From: Bacillota bacterium
Lineage (GTDB): Bacteria; Bacillota; Clostridia; Peptostreptococcales; Anaerovoracaceae
Assembly: GCA_017445315.1 (NCBI GenBank)
Contig: JAFSUI010000017.1
Coordinates: forward strand, 1 to 48,952
DNA length: 48,952 nt
Reading direction: 5' to 3'
The stretch's first letter is position 1. Each line of letters starts with the position of its first letter. A program made the translations under genes and the position numbers. The notes below the pieces were generated by a model that saw only the letters and a list, made by a program, of their open reading frames with translations, did no database searches and was not told the origin of the DNA. Of this stretch, positions 25,255 to 32,367 are shown piece by piece.

Positions 25255-26123
25255 TGCATGTTTTAATTCATAGTTTGGAACACGGGATCAAAGATACTCT
25301 TTCGCTGATTCCGTTTCTCTTTGTGACATATTTAATAATGGAATCGGTGGAGAGGACCGGTCAAGAAAAGGCCTCTGAAATCGTAGCAAAGGCGGGGCCC
25401 TTTGGACCGCTTCTTGGTGCTATTTTTGGTGTTTTCCCGCAATGTGGTTTTTCTGCCGCAGCATCCAATTTCTATGCGGCGGGCCTCGTGAATATGGGGA
25501 CGCTCATCGCAGTATTTATGTCAACATCCGACGAGATGCTCCCGATATTGATTGCGGAAAAGGTGGCCCCAGTTTCTGTTATTAAGATACTTTTGGCGAA
25601 GATTTTGATAGCCTTGTTCTTTGGTTATCTGATCACGTTTATCTCAAAGCGATTCTTCAAAAAACAACAGATTTCACTTGATGAATATAGGGCAAGGCAC
25701 GGACATGACTGCAGCGAAGATGGACATGGAATAATTCAGGAGGTAATTATTAGAACAGTAAAGACCTTGCTGATAGTCCTTGTAATTACAATAGCGCTGG
25801 AACTTGTTCTGGAAACTGTCGGAGAGGATGCACTGAGATCTGCCATGACGAATGTTCCGGTTCTGGGAGAGGCCCTTTCCGGAATTATTGGTCTTATACC
25901 AAACTGCGCAGCCTCTATACTTATTACTGAATTATATCTTTCGGGTGTAATAGGTTCAGGTGCGATGATGAGCGGTCTTCTTGTCAGTGCGGGAATCGGT
26001 ATCTTGGTTCTGTTCCGTGAGAACAAAAATATCAAGGAGAATCTTTTTATAATTGGCATTCTATATTTGTTTAGCGTAACGGCGGGATTCATTATTAGCT
26101 TTATGGGTATAAGCTTTATATAG
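25254..26123 (+). CDS. Putative heavy-metal/arsenic efflux-type permease (10TM exporter family)
   Basis: 289 residues with about eight to ten hydrophobic segments. It is built from two similar halves: FGVFPQCGFSAAASNFYAAGLVNMGT and IGLIPNCAASILITELYLSGVIGSG, each with a Pro-x-Cys in the membrane, typical of the ArsP-like family sometimes labelled putative manganese transporters. A central cytoplasmic loop ARHGHDCSEDGHG could bind metal. The substrate is not shown by sequence. It is coupled to coaBC and followed by a Cys-rich membrane protein. Confidence 0.75.
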   Translation: MHVLIHSLEHGIKDTLSLIPFLFVTYLIMESVERTGQEKASEIVAKAGPFGPLLGAIFGVFPQCGFSAAASNFYAAGLVNMGTLIAVFMSTSDEMLPILIAEKVAPVSVIKILLAKILIALFFGYLITFISKRFFKKQQISLDEYRARHGHDCSEDGHGIIQEVIIRTVKTLLIVLVITIALELVLETVGEDALRSAMTNVPVLGEALSGIIGLIPNCAASILITELYLSGVIGSGAMMSGLLVSAGIGILVLFRENKNIKENLFIIGILYLFSVTAGFIISFMGISFI

Positions 26124-26140
26124 TAAGGGTTATAAATAAT

Positions 26141-26368
26141 ATGTCAACTATTCTTTCACATCTTTTTTATATAGTAATTGGAGCGCTTCTTATTGCGGCA
26201 CTTGGAACGATCTGGGCATTCGGAGCCATGCATAATGCAAAAAACAGAGATCCCGAAATGCAGGAAAAACAAGACAAGGCTTGCGAGAATTGTTCGCTTG
26301 CTTCCATGTGCACGAGATTTGGTAAAGAAGGAAATGACTGCGGCGATTTTTCGGGAAATAATGGCTAG
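26141..26368 (+). CDS. Small Cys-rich single-pass membrane protein, function unknown
   Basis: 75 residues: one membrane helix at 9-29, then a soluble tail with Cys48, Cys51, Cys57 and Cys67 (CX2CX5CX9C). I do not recognise the family. The four cysteines suggest a metal or iron-sulfur site, in keeping with the metal permease 17 bases upstream. The ribosome binding site AAGGG is 12 bases from the ATG, longer than usual. Composition matches neighbours, which supports it being real. Confidence 0.65.
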   Translation: MSTILSHLFYIVIGALLIAALGTIWAFGAMHNAKNRDPEMQEKQDKACENCSLASMCTRFGKEGNDCGDFSGNNG

Positions 26369-26410
26369 ATAAAAACTTTGTGTAGTTTGCGTGAAATCTG
26401 TATTTTTCAA

Positions 26411-26439
26411 TTGAAAATGGCATTTTTACATGATAGAAT
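26411..26439 (+). promoter_or_regulatory. Promoter of the trigger-factor-like lipoprotein gene
   Basis: TTGAAA (26411-26416), 17-base spacer ending TGA, TAGAAT (26434-26439). The start of transcription would be near 26446, at the base of the next hairpin. Confidence 0.75.
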
Positions 26440-26443
26440 TAGT

Positions 26444-26471
26444 CGTTGTCCTCAGGGCAACGAGCTTTTTT
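26444..26471 (+). terminator. Terminator-like hairpin at the 5' end of the lipoprotein transcript
   Basis: CGTTGTCC (26444-26451) pairs with GGGCAACG (26455-26462), one G-U pair, loop TCA, then AGC and six T. Its place between promoter and gene means it is either an attenuator or a 5'-protective stem; it could also end read-through from the Cys-rich gene. Confidence 0.65.
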
Positions 26472-26513
26472 ATTAAAGAATATGAGACCAAAGTAAAGAG
26501 AGGGTTTTGGAAA

Positions 26514-27854
26514 ATGAAAAAGAAATTGGGAATAGTTTTTCTCGCATTGGTACTTATGCTTACTCTTATCACGGGATGTGGGAAAAAGACAGAAGAAGTA
26601 GTTCCCTATAATTACGATCTAACAGAATACGTTAAGATTCCGGATTATCATGATCTTCCGTTCATGACTAAGACAGCTGAGATAACAGACGAAGACGTAG
26701 AAAAAGAAATTCAGTCTTTGCTGGAATATGCATCCACAGTTGAGAACTCAACAACAGGTGTTGTTGAAGATGGCGATACGATTAATATTGCCTTTGCCGG
26801 AAAAATAGACGGAGAACTTTTTGAGGGAGGATCTTCTGAGTCCTACGATCTCACTGTTGGCACAACCTCAATGATAGACGGATTTGTTGAAGGCTTAATC
26901 GGAAAGAACGTTGGAGAGACTGTTACATTGGATCTCCAGTTCCCTGAAGAATATCATAGCGCTGAGGTTGCAGGTAAGCCGGTAGTATTTGAGGTTACCA
27001 TCAACAGCAAGAAGATAGTAACAAAGCCGGAATTCAACGATGCATTTGTTCAGGCCAATTCCGAATTCCAAACAACGGATGAATTCAGAACAAACCTCAA
27101 GGAAACTCTTACAAAGCAGGCACAGGACAGCATTGACGCAGAAGTTAAAGATGCTCTATGGAGTGTAATTCTTAATGGTGCAGAAGCAGTTCAGTATCCT
27201 GAGGAAGAACTTGCTACAGCTACAACAGCTGCTGAAGAAATGGAAGCTGAGTATAAGGCTCAGGCAACGCTTTACGGAATGGAATGGGAACAATTCCTCG
27301 AGCTTCTCATGGGAACTGATGAAGCTGGCTTTGCGGAAATGAAAGAAGAATACGCAAAGAATATGGTTCTCTCCGATATGGTTCTTTATAAGATGGCAAG
27401 AGATGAGGGTGTCACAGTAAGCCAGAGTGAGTTTGAAGAAAAGGTAAAGGAAATACTTGCTGCCAACAACTTCACAGAGGAAAGTTTCCAATCATCATAT
27501 GGAACAACCATCTATGAATTCGCGGAGGATAACGGATGGAAGACAAGCTTCCTCTTGGAAAGACTTATGGACAAGGTCATTGAATATGGTCATGAAGTAA
27601 GTGAAGAAGAGTTCAACGAATACGTAGATCATGAGCTTGGACGTGAGCAAGACCATGATCATGAGCACGAGGAAGCAGAAGAGGGTGAAGAAGTAGAAGA
27701 AGGTTCCGAAGGTGAGGGCGAAGCATCTGAAACAGAAGAAGGTGCTGCTGAAACCGAGGAAGGATCTTCAGAGACCGAAGAAGGAGCATCTGAAGAAGGA
27801 GCATCTGAAGAAGGCTCTGAGCAGTCCGAAGGCGAAGGAAACGGTGGCAATTAA
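26514..27854 (+). CDS. Lipoprotein with trigger-factor-like FKBP and chaperone domains
   Basis: 446 residues from ATG 26514 (AGAGAGGG upstream). A lipoprotein signal ends in LITGC (Cys22). Residues about 50-170 form an FKBP-type prolyl isomerase like that of trigger factor (EDGDTINIAFAGKIDGELFEGG...VGTTSMIDGFVEGLIG), and 175-370 match the trigger factor/SurA-like C-terminal arm. The ribosome-binding domain of trigger factor is absent. A His/acid stretch (HDHEHEE) leads into a Glu/Ser/Gly-rich tail of about 70 residues. It probably folds exported proteins at the outer membrane face, a role parallel to PrsA. The cytoplasmic tig is at 47627. A single-gene transcript. Confidence 0.88.
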   Translation: MKKKLGIVFLALVLMLTLITGCGKKTEEVVPYNYDLTEYVKIPDYHDLPFMTKTAEITDEDVEKEIQSLLEYASTVENSTTGVVEDGDTINIAFAGKIDGELFEGGSSESYDLTVGTTSMIDGFVEGLIGKNVGETVTLDLQFPEEYHSAEVAGKPVVFEVTINSKKIVTKPEFNDAFVQANSEFQTTDEFRTNLKETLTKQAQDSIDAEVKDALWSVILNGAEAVQYPEEELATATTAAEEMEAEYKAQATLYGMEWEQFLELLMGTDEAGFAEMKEEYAKNMVLSDMVLYKMARDEGVTVSQSEFEEKVKEILAANNFTEESFQSSYGTTIYEFAEDNGWKTSFLLERLMDKVIEYGHEVSEEEFNEYVDHELGREQDHDHEHEEAEEGEEVEEGSEGEGEASETEEGAAETEEGSSETEEGASEEGASEEGSEQSEGEGNGGN

Positions 27855-27895
27855 TCGTTTCTAATACGTAAATTCGTGTAAAAATAGAGCTTTTT

Positions 27896-27926
27896 AAGGG
27901 CAGTTAATCTAAAAACTGCCCTTTTT
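27896..27926 (+). terminator. Terminator after the trigger-factor-like lipoprotein gene
   Basis: AAGGGCAGTT (27896-27905) pairs perfectly with AACTGCCCTT (27914-27923), loop of 8, T-run to 27926. Confidence 0.9.
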
Positions 27927-27949
27927 GCTTATATATAGGTATTTTTTTG

Positions 27950-27978
27950 TGGAAATAACTAAGGATTTATTGTAAAAT
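27950..27978 (+). promoter_or_regulatory. Candidate promoter of nrdR
   Basis: TGGAAA (27950-27955), 17-base spacer, TAAAAT (27973-27978). No NrdR box is evident. Likely transcribes nrdR-cmk and possibly further. Confidence 0.45.
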
Positions 27979-28044
27979 ATTGTGGGAGTTTATGTTCACG
28001 TTTTTGTGGCAATTCTAACGGTTTATCAGGGATGGAGGTTAATT

Positions 28045-28521
28045 ATGAGATGCCCCTTTTGTGATTATGAATACAGCAAAGTAATCGATTCGAGACCTAG
28101 CGAAGAAGGAAGAGCAATTAGACGTCGAAGAGAGTGCGAGAAATGTGGAAAGAGGTTTACTACGTACGAAAAAGTGGAAGCCTCCATTATCATGGTTATA
28201 AAGAAGGACGGAAGTAGAGAAGCCTTTGACAGAAACAAACTAATGAACAGTATCGTCAAGGCTTGCGACAAGCGTTCCGTACCTGTATCGGAAATTGAAA
28301 GGGTTGTCGATGAAATCGAGCGTGGACTTAACAATATGCTCGAAAAAGAAATTAGCAGCTCCTTTATCGGGGAACTTGTAATGGATAAGCTCAAAGAACT
28401 TGACGAGGTTGCCTATGTAAGATTTGCTTCCGTATATCGTCAGTTCACGGATGTAAATACATTTATCGAGGAGATTGAAGAGCTTGTCGGAAGAAGAAAA
28501 AAGCAAACAAAGAAACAGTAG
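28045..28521 (+). CDS. nrdR: Transcriptional repressor NrdR
   Basis: 158 residues from ATG 28045 (GGAGG upstream), giving the standard MRCPFCxY start; upstream in-frame ATG 27982 has no ribosome binding site. Zinc ligands are Cys3, Cys6, Cys31 and Cys34; the ATP-cone follows (about 47-137). It represses ribonucleotide reductase genes according to ATP/dATP. None of those genes is in the window. Confidence 0.97.
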   Translation: MRCPFCDYEYSKVIDSRPSEEGRAIRRRRECEKCGKRFTTYEKVEASIIMVIKKDGSREAFDRNKLMNSIVKACDKRSVPVSEIERVVDEIERGLNNMLEKEISSSFIGELVMDKLKELDEVAYVRFASVYRQFTDVNTFIEEIEELVGRRKKQTKKQ

Positions 28522-28531
28522 GAGGCTTAAC

Positions 28532-29209
28532 GTGACAGAAGATACAAAGCTTTTGCGCATCGCAATTGACGGTCCGAGTGGTGCAGGAAAGAGCACTGTG
28601 GCAAAACTGATCGCCAAGGAATACGACATAGATTATGTCGATACCGGTGCGATGTATAGAGCCATGGGACTTAAGATTTTGAGAGAAGGCATCGCTTGTG
28701 AAGAAGGCGAGGAGCTTGATAATCTTCTCGAAAGTACAGACGTGGATTATAGCAATTGGCGTGTGTATTTGGACGGAGAGGATGTAAGCGATCTTATCAG
28801 AACTGAAGAAGTTTCCAAGATCGCATCCGACTGTTCCGCTATTAAGGCGGTCAGAAGCAAACTGGACTCCATCCAAAAGAGGATAGGAAGAACCAGAAGC
28901 GTCGTTATGGACGGACGCGATATCTGTACCGTTGTTATGCCTGATGCTGAGCATAAATTCTATATAACTGCAACCGCTGAAGAAAGAGCAAGAAGAAGAT
29001 ATAATGAGCTCATCGGAAAAGGCCAGGAAGCAGATTATGAAAAGGTGCTTGAGGACATAAACAAAAGAGACTATAACGATATGAATAGAGAGGTCAATCC
29101 TTTAAGAATTGACGAAGAAGCAATCGTGGTTGACACAACCGAAATGAATATCGATGAGGTAGTCGCTTTTGTAAAGTCTCTTATAGAGGACAAGGAGAGT
29201 AAGAACTAA
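28532..29209 (+). CDS. cmk: Cytidylate kinase
   Basis: 225 residues from GTG 28532, six bases after GGAGG; an in-frame ATG at 28475 lies inside nrdR and is unlikely. P-loop GPSGAGKST, DTGAMYRA and the MDGRDICTVVMPDA segment are the family marks. It phosphorylates CMP and dCMP. Confidence 0.96.
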   Translation: MTEDTKLLRIAIDGPSGAGKSTVAKLIAKEYDIDYVDTGAMYRAMGLKILREGIACEEGEELDNLLESTDVDYSNWRVYLDGEDVSDLIRTEEVSKIASDCSAIKAVRSKLDSIQKRIGRTRSVVMDGRDICTVVMPDAEHKFYITATAEERARRRYNELIGKGQEADYEKVLEDINKRDYNDMNREVNPLRIDEEAIVVDTTEMNIDEVVAFVKSLIEDKESKN

Positions 29210-29270
29210 CTCTCGCAAATATAGATTGAGGGAGCTTGCTTTGATGCGATTGGGTCTATAAGGAGGAACC

Positions 29271-29957
29271 ATGAGCATTAAGCAATTGCCCGAAGAAGAG
29301 CGGCCTGTTGAGAAGGCGCTTCAAAAAGGATTGGGCACACTGTCCAACGGAGAGCTACTGGCTTTGATTTTAAAAACAGGTAGCTCAAGCAAATCCGCCA
29401 TGGGTTTGGCGGAAGGAATAATTAAATCGCTTGACGGAGGTCTTCCGGGGCTTATTTCTGTAACTCCGCAGGAGCTTATGGGAATAGAAGGTATTGGTCC
29501 TTCAAAGGCGTGTTCTATAGCCGCAGTTGGAGAACTAGCCAAGAGAATTTACCTTAAGCCAATAAGAGATAAATACCGCGTTGACTGTGCAAGCGATGTA
29601 GCGGATTTCTTTATGGAGGAATTGCGCTACGAAAGAAAAGAGCATTTCAGAACATTAATGCTAAATGCCAAAGGAATAGTAATCGGGTTTGAGAATATAT
29701 CGATTGGAGGACTTACATCAACAACTGTCCATCCAAGAGAAGTGTTCTCACCCGCGATTAGAAAAAACGCATCCACTCTTGTTTTGGTTCATAATCATCC
29801 GAGTGGAGATCCGACTCCTAGTGAGGCAGATGTAGAACTCACAAAGAGAATCCAGGGTGCGGGAAGGCTTATCGGCATAAAGGTTCTAGATCATGTGATA
29901 ATTGGCGACGGAAGATATGTAAGTCTTTTGGGCGAGGGATACATAAAAGAGGATTAG
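29271..29957 (+). CDS. radC: RadC/YsxA-type JAB domain protein
   Basis: 228 residues. An N-terminal helix-hairpin-helix region (GIEGIGPSKACSIAA) is followed by an MPN/JAMM metalloprotease-like domain with H174-N-H176-P-S-G-D. Despite its name, its function is not settled; a DNA repair role is doubtful. Its position just before mreB is the Firmicute standard. Confidence 0.94.
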   Translation: MSIKQLPEEERPVEKALQKGLGTLSNGELLALILKTGSSSKSAMGLAEGIIKSLDGGLPGLISVTPQELMGIEGIGPSKACSIAAVGELAKRIYLKPIRDKYRVDCASDVADFFMEELRYERKEHFRTLMLNAKGIVIGFENISIGGLTSTTVHPREVFSPAIRKNASTLVLVHNHPSGDPTPSEADVELTKRIQGAGRLIGIKVLDHVIIGDGRYVSLLGEGYIKED

Positions 29958-29973
29958 TGGAGGAAGCAAAAAA

Positions 29974-31017
29974 ATGATGAGCTTTTTGGGCGCAAAAGAT
30001 ATGGGAATAGACTTAGGAACTGCCAATACCCTTATTTATCTTAAGGATGCGGGTATTGTTCTTAACGAGCCCTCTGTTATAGCTATAGACAAGCGACGCG
30101 ACGTTGTTGTTGCAGTTGGTAAAAAGGCTAAGGCTATGATAGGAAAAGCTCCGGCAAATATCAATGTAATTCGTCCTCTTAGGGATGGAGTTATCTCCGA
30201 CTTTGAGAGAACGGCAGAGATGCTTAAGGCATTTATTGACAAGGCTGTAACATCAAATCGCATCAGAAACTTCAGAGTTGTAGTAGGAGTACCGAGCGGT
30301 GTAACAAATGTTGAACAGAAGGCGGTAGAAGAAGTGGTTCGTCAGATGGGCGCATCCGATGTTTATATTCTTTCCGAGCCTATGGCTGCCGCGCTCGGTG
30401 CAGGACTTGATGTAGATAGCTCTACCGCATGTATGATTGTTGACATCGGAGGTGGAACAACGGATATCGCTATTATCGACCTCGGTGGAATTGTTAATAG
30501 CACATCCATAAGACATGCGGGAGATAAATTCAACGAAGCTATTATCAACTATGTAAGAAAAAGATATTCGCTAAATATAGGCGAGAAGACTGCAGAACGT
30601 CTAAAGATAGAAGCGGGCGCAGCCTGTCTTGATTTGGACGAGGATGGAAATGAAATCATAGTGACCGTTCCCGCAAGTGGACTGGATCTTCTTTCGGGAT
30701 TACCAAAGGTGATAGACGTAACCAATAGAGATATCATGCAGGGACTTCAGGAGTCGATTGATATGGTTATCGACGGAATTAAGGCGACTATTGAAGAAGC
30801 TGAACCTGAGGTTGCGGCAGATATTGCTGCAAATGGAATGGTCTTAACCGGAGGCGGTGGTCTTATTCATAATCTCGACAAGCTTATCGAGAAGAGAACA
30901 GGCATCAAAGCCACGGTTGCGGAGAATGCGTTTGAAGCCGTTGCTATGGGAACGGGCCTAAGCTTTAACGATGTAGAAAGACTTAAGATTCATGCATCGA
31001 CAGTAAAGAGGAGATAG
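29974..31017 (+). CDS. mreB: Rod-shape actin homologue MreB
   Basis: 347 residues. GIDLGTANTLIYLKD (phosphate 1), DIGGGTTDIAIIDLGG (phosphate 2) and LTGGGGLIHNLDKLI (adenosine) are intact. It guides peptidoglycan synthesis along the cylinder and heads mreB-C-D-mrdA-minD. Confidence 0.98.
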   Translation: MMSFLGAKDMGIDLGTANTLIYLKDAGIVLNEPSVIAIDKRRDVVVAVGKKAKAMIGKAPANINVIRPLRDGVISDFERTAEMLKAFIDKAVTSNRIRNFRVVVGVPSGVTNVEQKAVEEVVRQMGASDVYILSEPMAAALGAGLDVDSSTACMIVDIGGGTTDIAIIDLGGIVNSTSIRHAGDKFNEAIINYVRKRYSLNIGEKTAERLKIEAGAACLDLDEDGNEIIVTVPASGLDLLSGLPKVIDVTNRDIMQGLQESIDMVIDGIKATIEEAEPEVAADIAANGMVLTGGGGLIHNLDKLIEKRTGIKATVAENAFEAVAMGTGLSFNDVERLKIHASTVKRR

Positions 31018-31030
31018 GAGAACTGGCTAA

Positions 31031-31849
31031 ATGTTTTCCAGATGGATTAAGGAACACAAAATAATCAGCATATTCGTGATTCTTTTGGTCGTATCTGTTG
31101 CACTTCTGGTTGTAACAAAAACAACGGGAGGAACAGTAAAACTTGGACCACTTAATCGCTTGTATATGCTTATAGAAAAACCGATGACTACGCTCGGCAC
31201 TCAGATAAAAGAAAATGTGTCGGGCATTTTTTCCTACAGAAAACTCCTTGCGGAGAACGAGGAACTGCGTGCCGAAAACGAAGCTCTGAGGAGCGAGATG
31301 AGCCAACTTACGTTTTCTACCAAGGAACTTCAGAGGCTTGAGGAATTATCCGCCGCACTCAATTATGAATTTGTACAAGGCGGACTTAATATAGTCACCG
31401 CAAATGTTATTTCGCTCGATGTTGCTAACTGGACCAATTCTTTTGTTATAGACAAAGGAACAGAGAGCGGTATTGAGGTTGACGATATCGTTATCTGTGG
31501 ACGTGGACTTGTAGGACGAATCACTGCCACCGATACCGATTGGTCAAAGGTTGTTCCTATTATCGATGAATCAAGTCATATCAGTTTCTATGTTGAAGGA
31601 ACCGGAAATATGCTTGGAATAATTGAGGGCACGGAAAACGGAAGAATTACGGGATATATGCTTGACAATACCGTTGAGATAAGCGAGGGAGACAGACTTA
31701 TCACATCGGGAATAGGGCTTTATCCTGAAGGAATAGAACTCGGAAGAGTAACAAAGAGCTGGTATGACAGCACAAAGCAACTCATGATGCTTGAGGTAAA
31801 GCCGGAGGTCGATTTCGGTTCAATAGACAAGGTGAGCGTAATAATATGA
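31031..31849 (+). CDS. mreC: Rod-shape protein MreC
   Basis: 272 residues: one membrane helix at about 13-33, a coiled coil (about 70-110, ENEELRAENEALRSEM) and two beta barrels. It scaffolds PBP2 and RodA outside the membrane. Four-base ATGA overlap with mreD. Confidence 0.95.
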   Translation: MFSRWIKEHKIISIFVILLVVSVALLVVTKTTGGTVKLGPLNRLYMLIEKPMTTLGTQIKENVSGIFSYRKLLAENEELRAENEALRSEMSQLTFSTKELQRLEELSAALNYEFVQGGLNIVTANVISLDVANWTNSFVIDKGTESGIEVDDIVICGRGLVGRITATDTDWSKVVPIIDESSHISFYVEGTGNMLGIIEGTENGRITGYMLDNTVEISEGDRLITSGIGLYPEGIELGRVTKSWYDSTKQLMMLEVKPEVDFGSIDKVSVII

Positions 31850-32361
31850 AACCCAGAATGATGATCATCTTTACCATAATAGCGATTGTACTTCAGCCCC
31901 TGTTCTTGAGCCTGTTCCCTGAGTCCATGGCTCCAAATCTGGGGTTCTGTATTTTGATTGTCTGTGCGGCGACGCTTGATGAGAAGAATGCTATTATACC
32001 TGCGATTATTGTTCTCGTAACTTCTTTGTTTAGAGACCTATTCTCCAACCAGTATGTTGGTGTTGTAGCAATCTCCATGCTTATAGTTGCAATCACTGTT
32101 ACCTATGTTAGAAGGAGACTGGACTTAGAGAATCCGATAATACTTATAAGTTTTGTGATTCTTGCAAATGTTTTGTATGAAATTGTTTATTGGGTGATCT
32201 ATAGGATTATGGGAACGCCCTATGACATTTTATATGTGATAAAGAATATTCCGCTCGGCATAGTCGTGGATGTTGTGATTATGTTTGTAGGTCTATTTTT
32301 TGCCGAAAGATATCTAGGAAGATTGAGGCGAGAAAGCTATTTCAAAGAAATGAAATGGTAA
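31846..32361 (+). CDS. mreD: Rod-shape protein MreD
   Basis: 171 residues, about five to six membrane helices with few charged loops. It is identified by hydropathy, size and its place between mreC and mrdA; sequence is weakly conserved in this family. Confidence 0.9.
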   Translation: MKPRMMIIFTIIAIVLQPLFLSLFPESMAPNLGFCILIVCAATLDEKNAIIPAIIVLVTSLFRDLFSNQYVGVVAISMLIVAITVTYVRRRLDLENPIILISFVILANVLYEIVYWVIYRIMGTPYDILYVIKNIPLGIVVDVVIMFVGLFFAERYLGRLRRESYFKEMKW

Positions 32362-32367
32362 GCTGTA

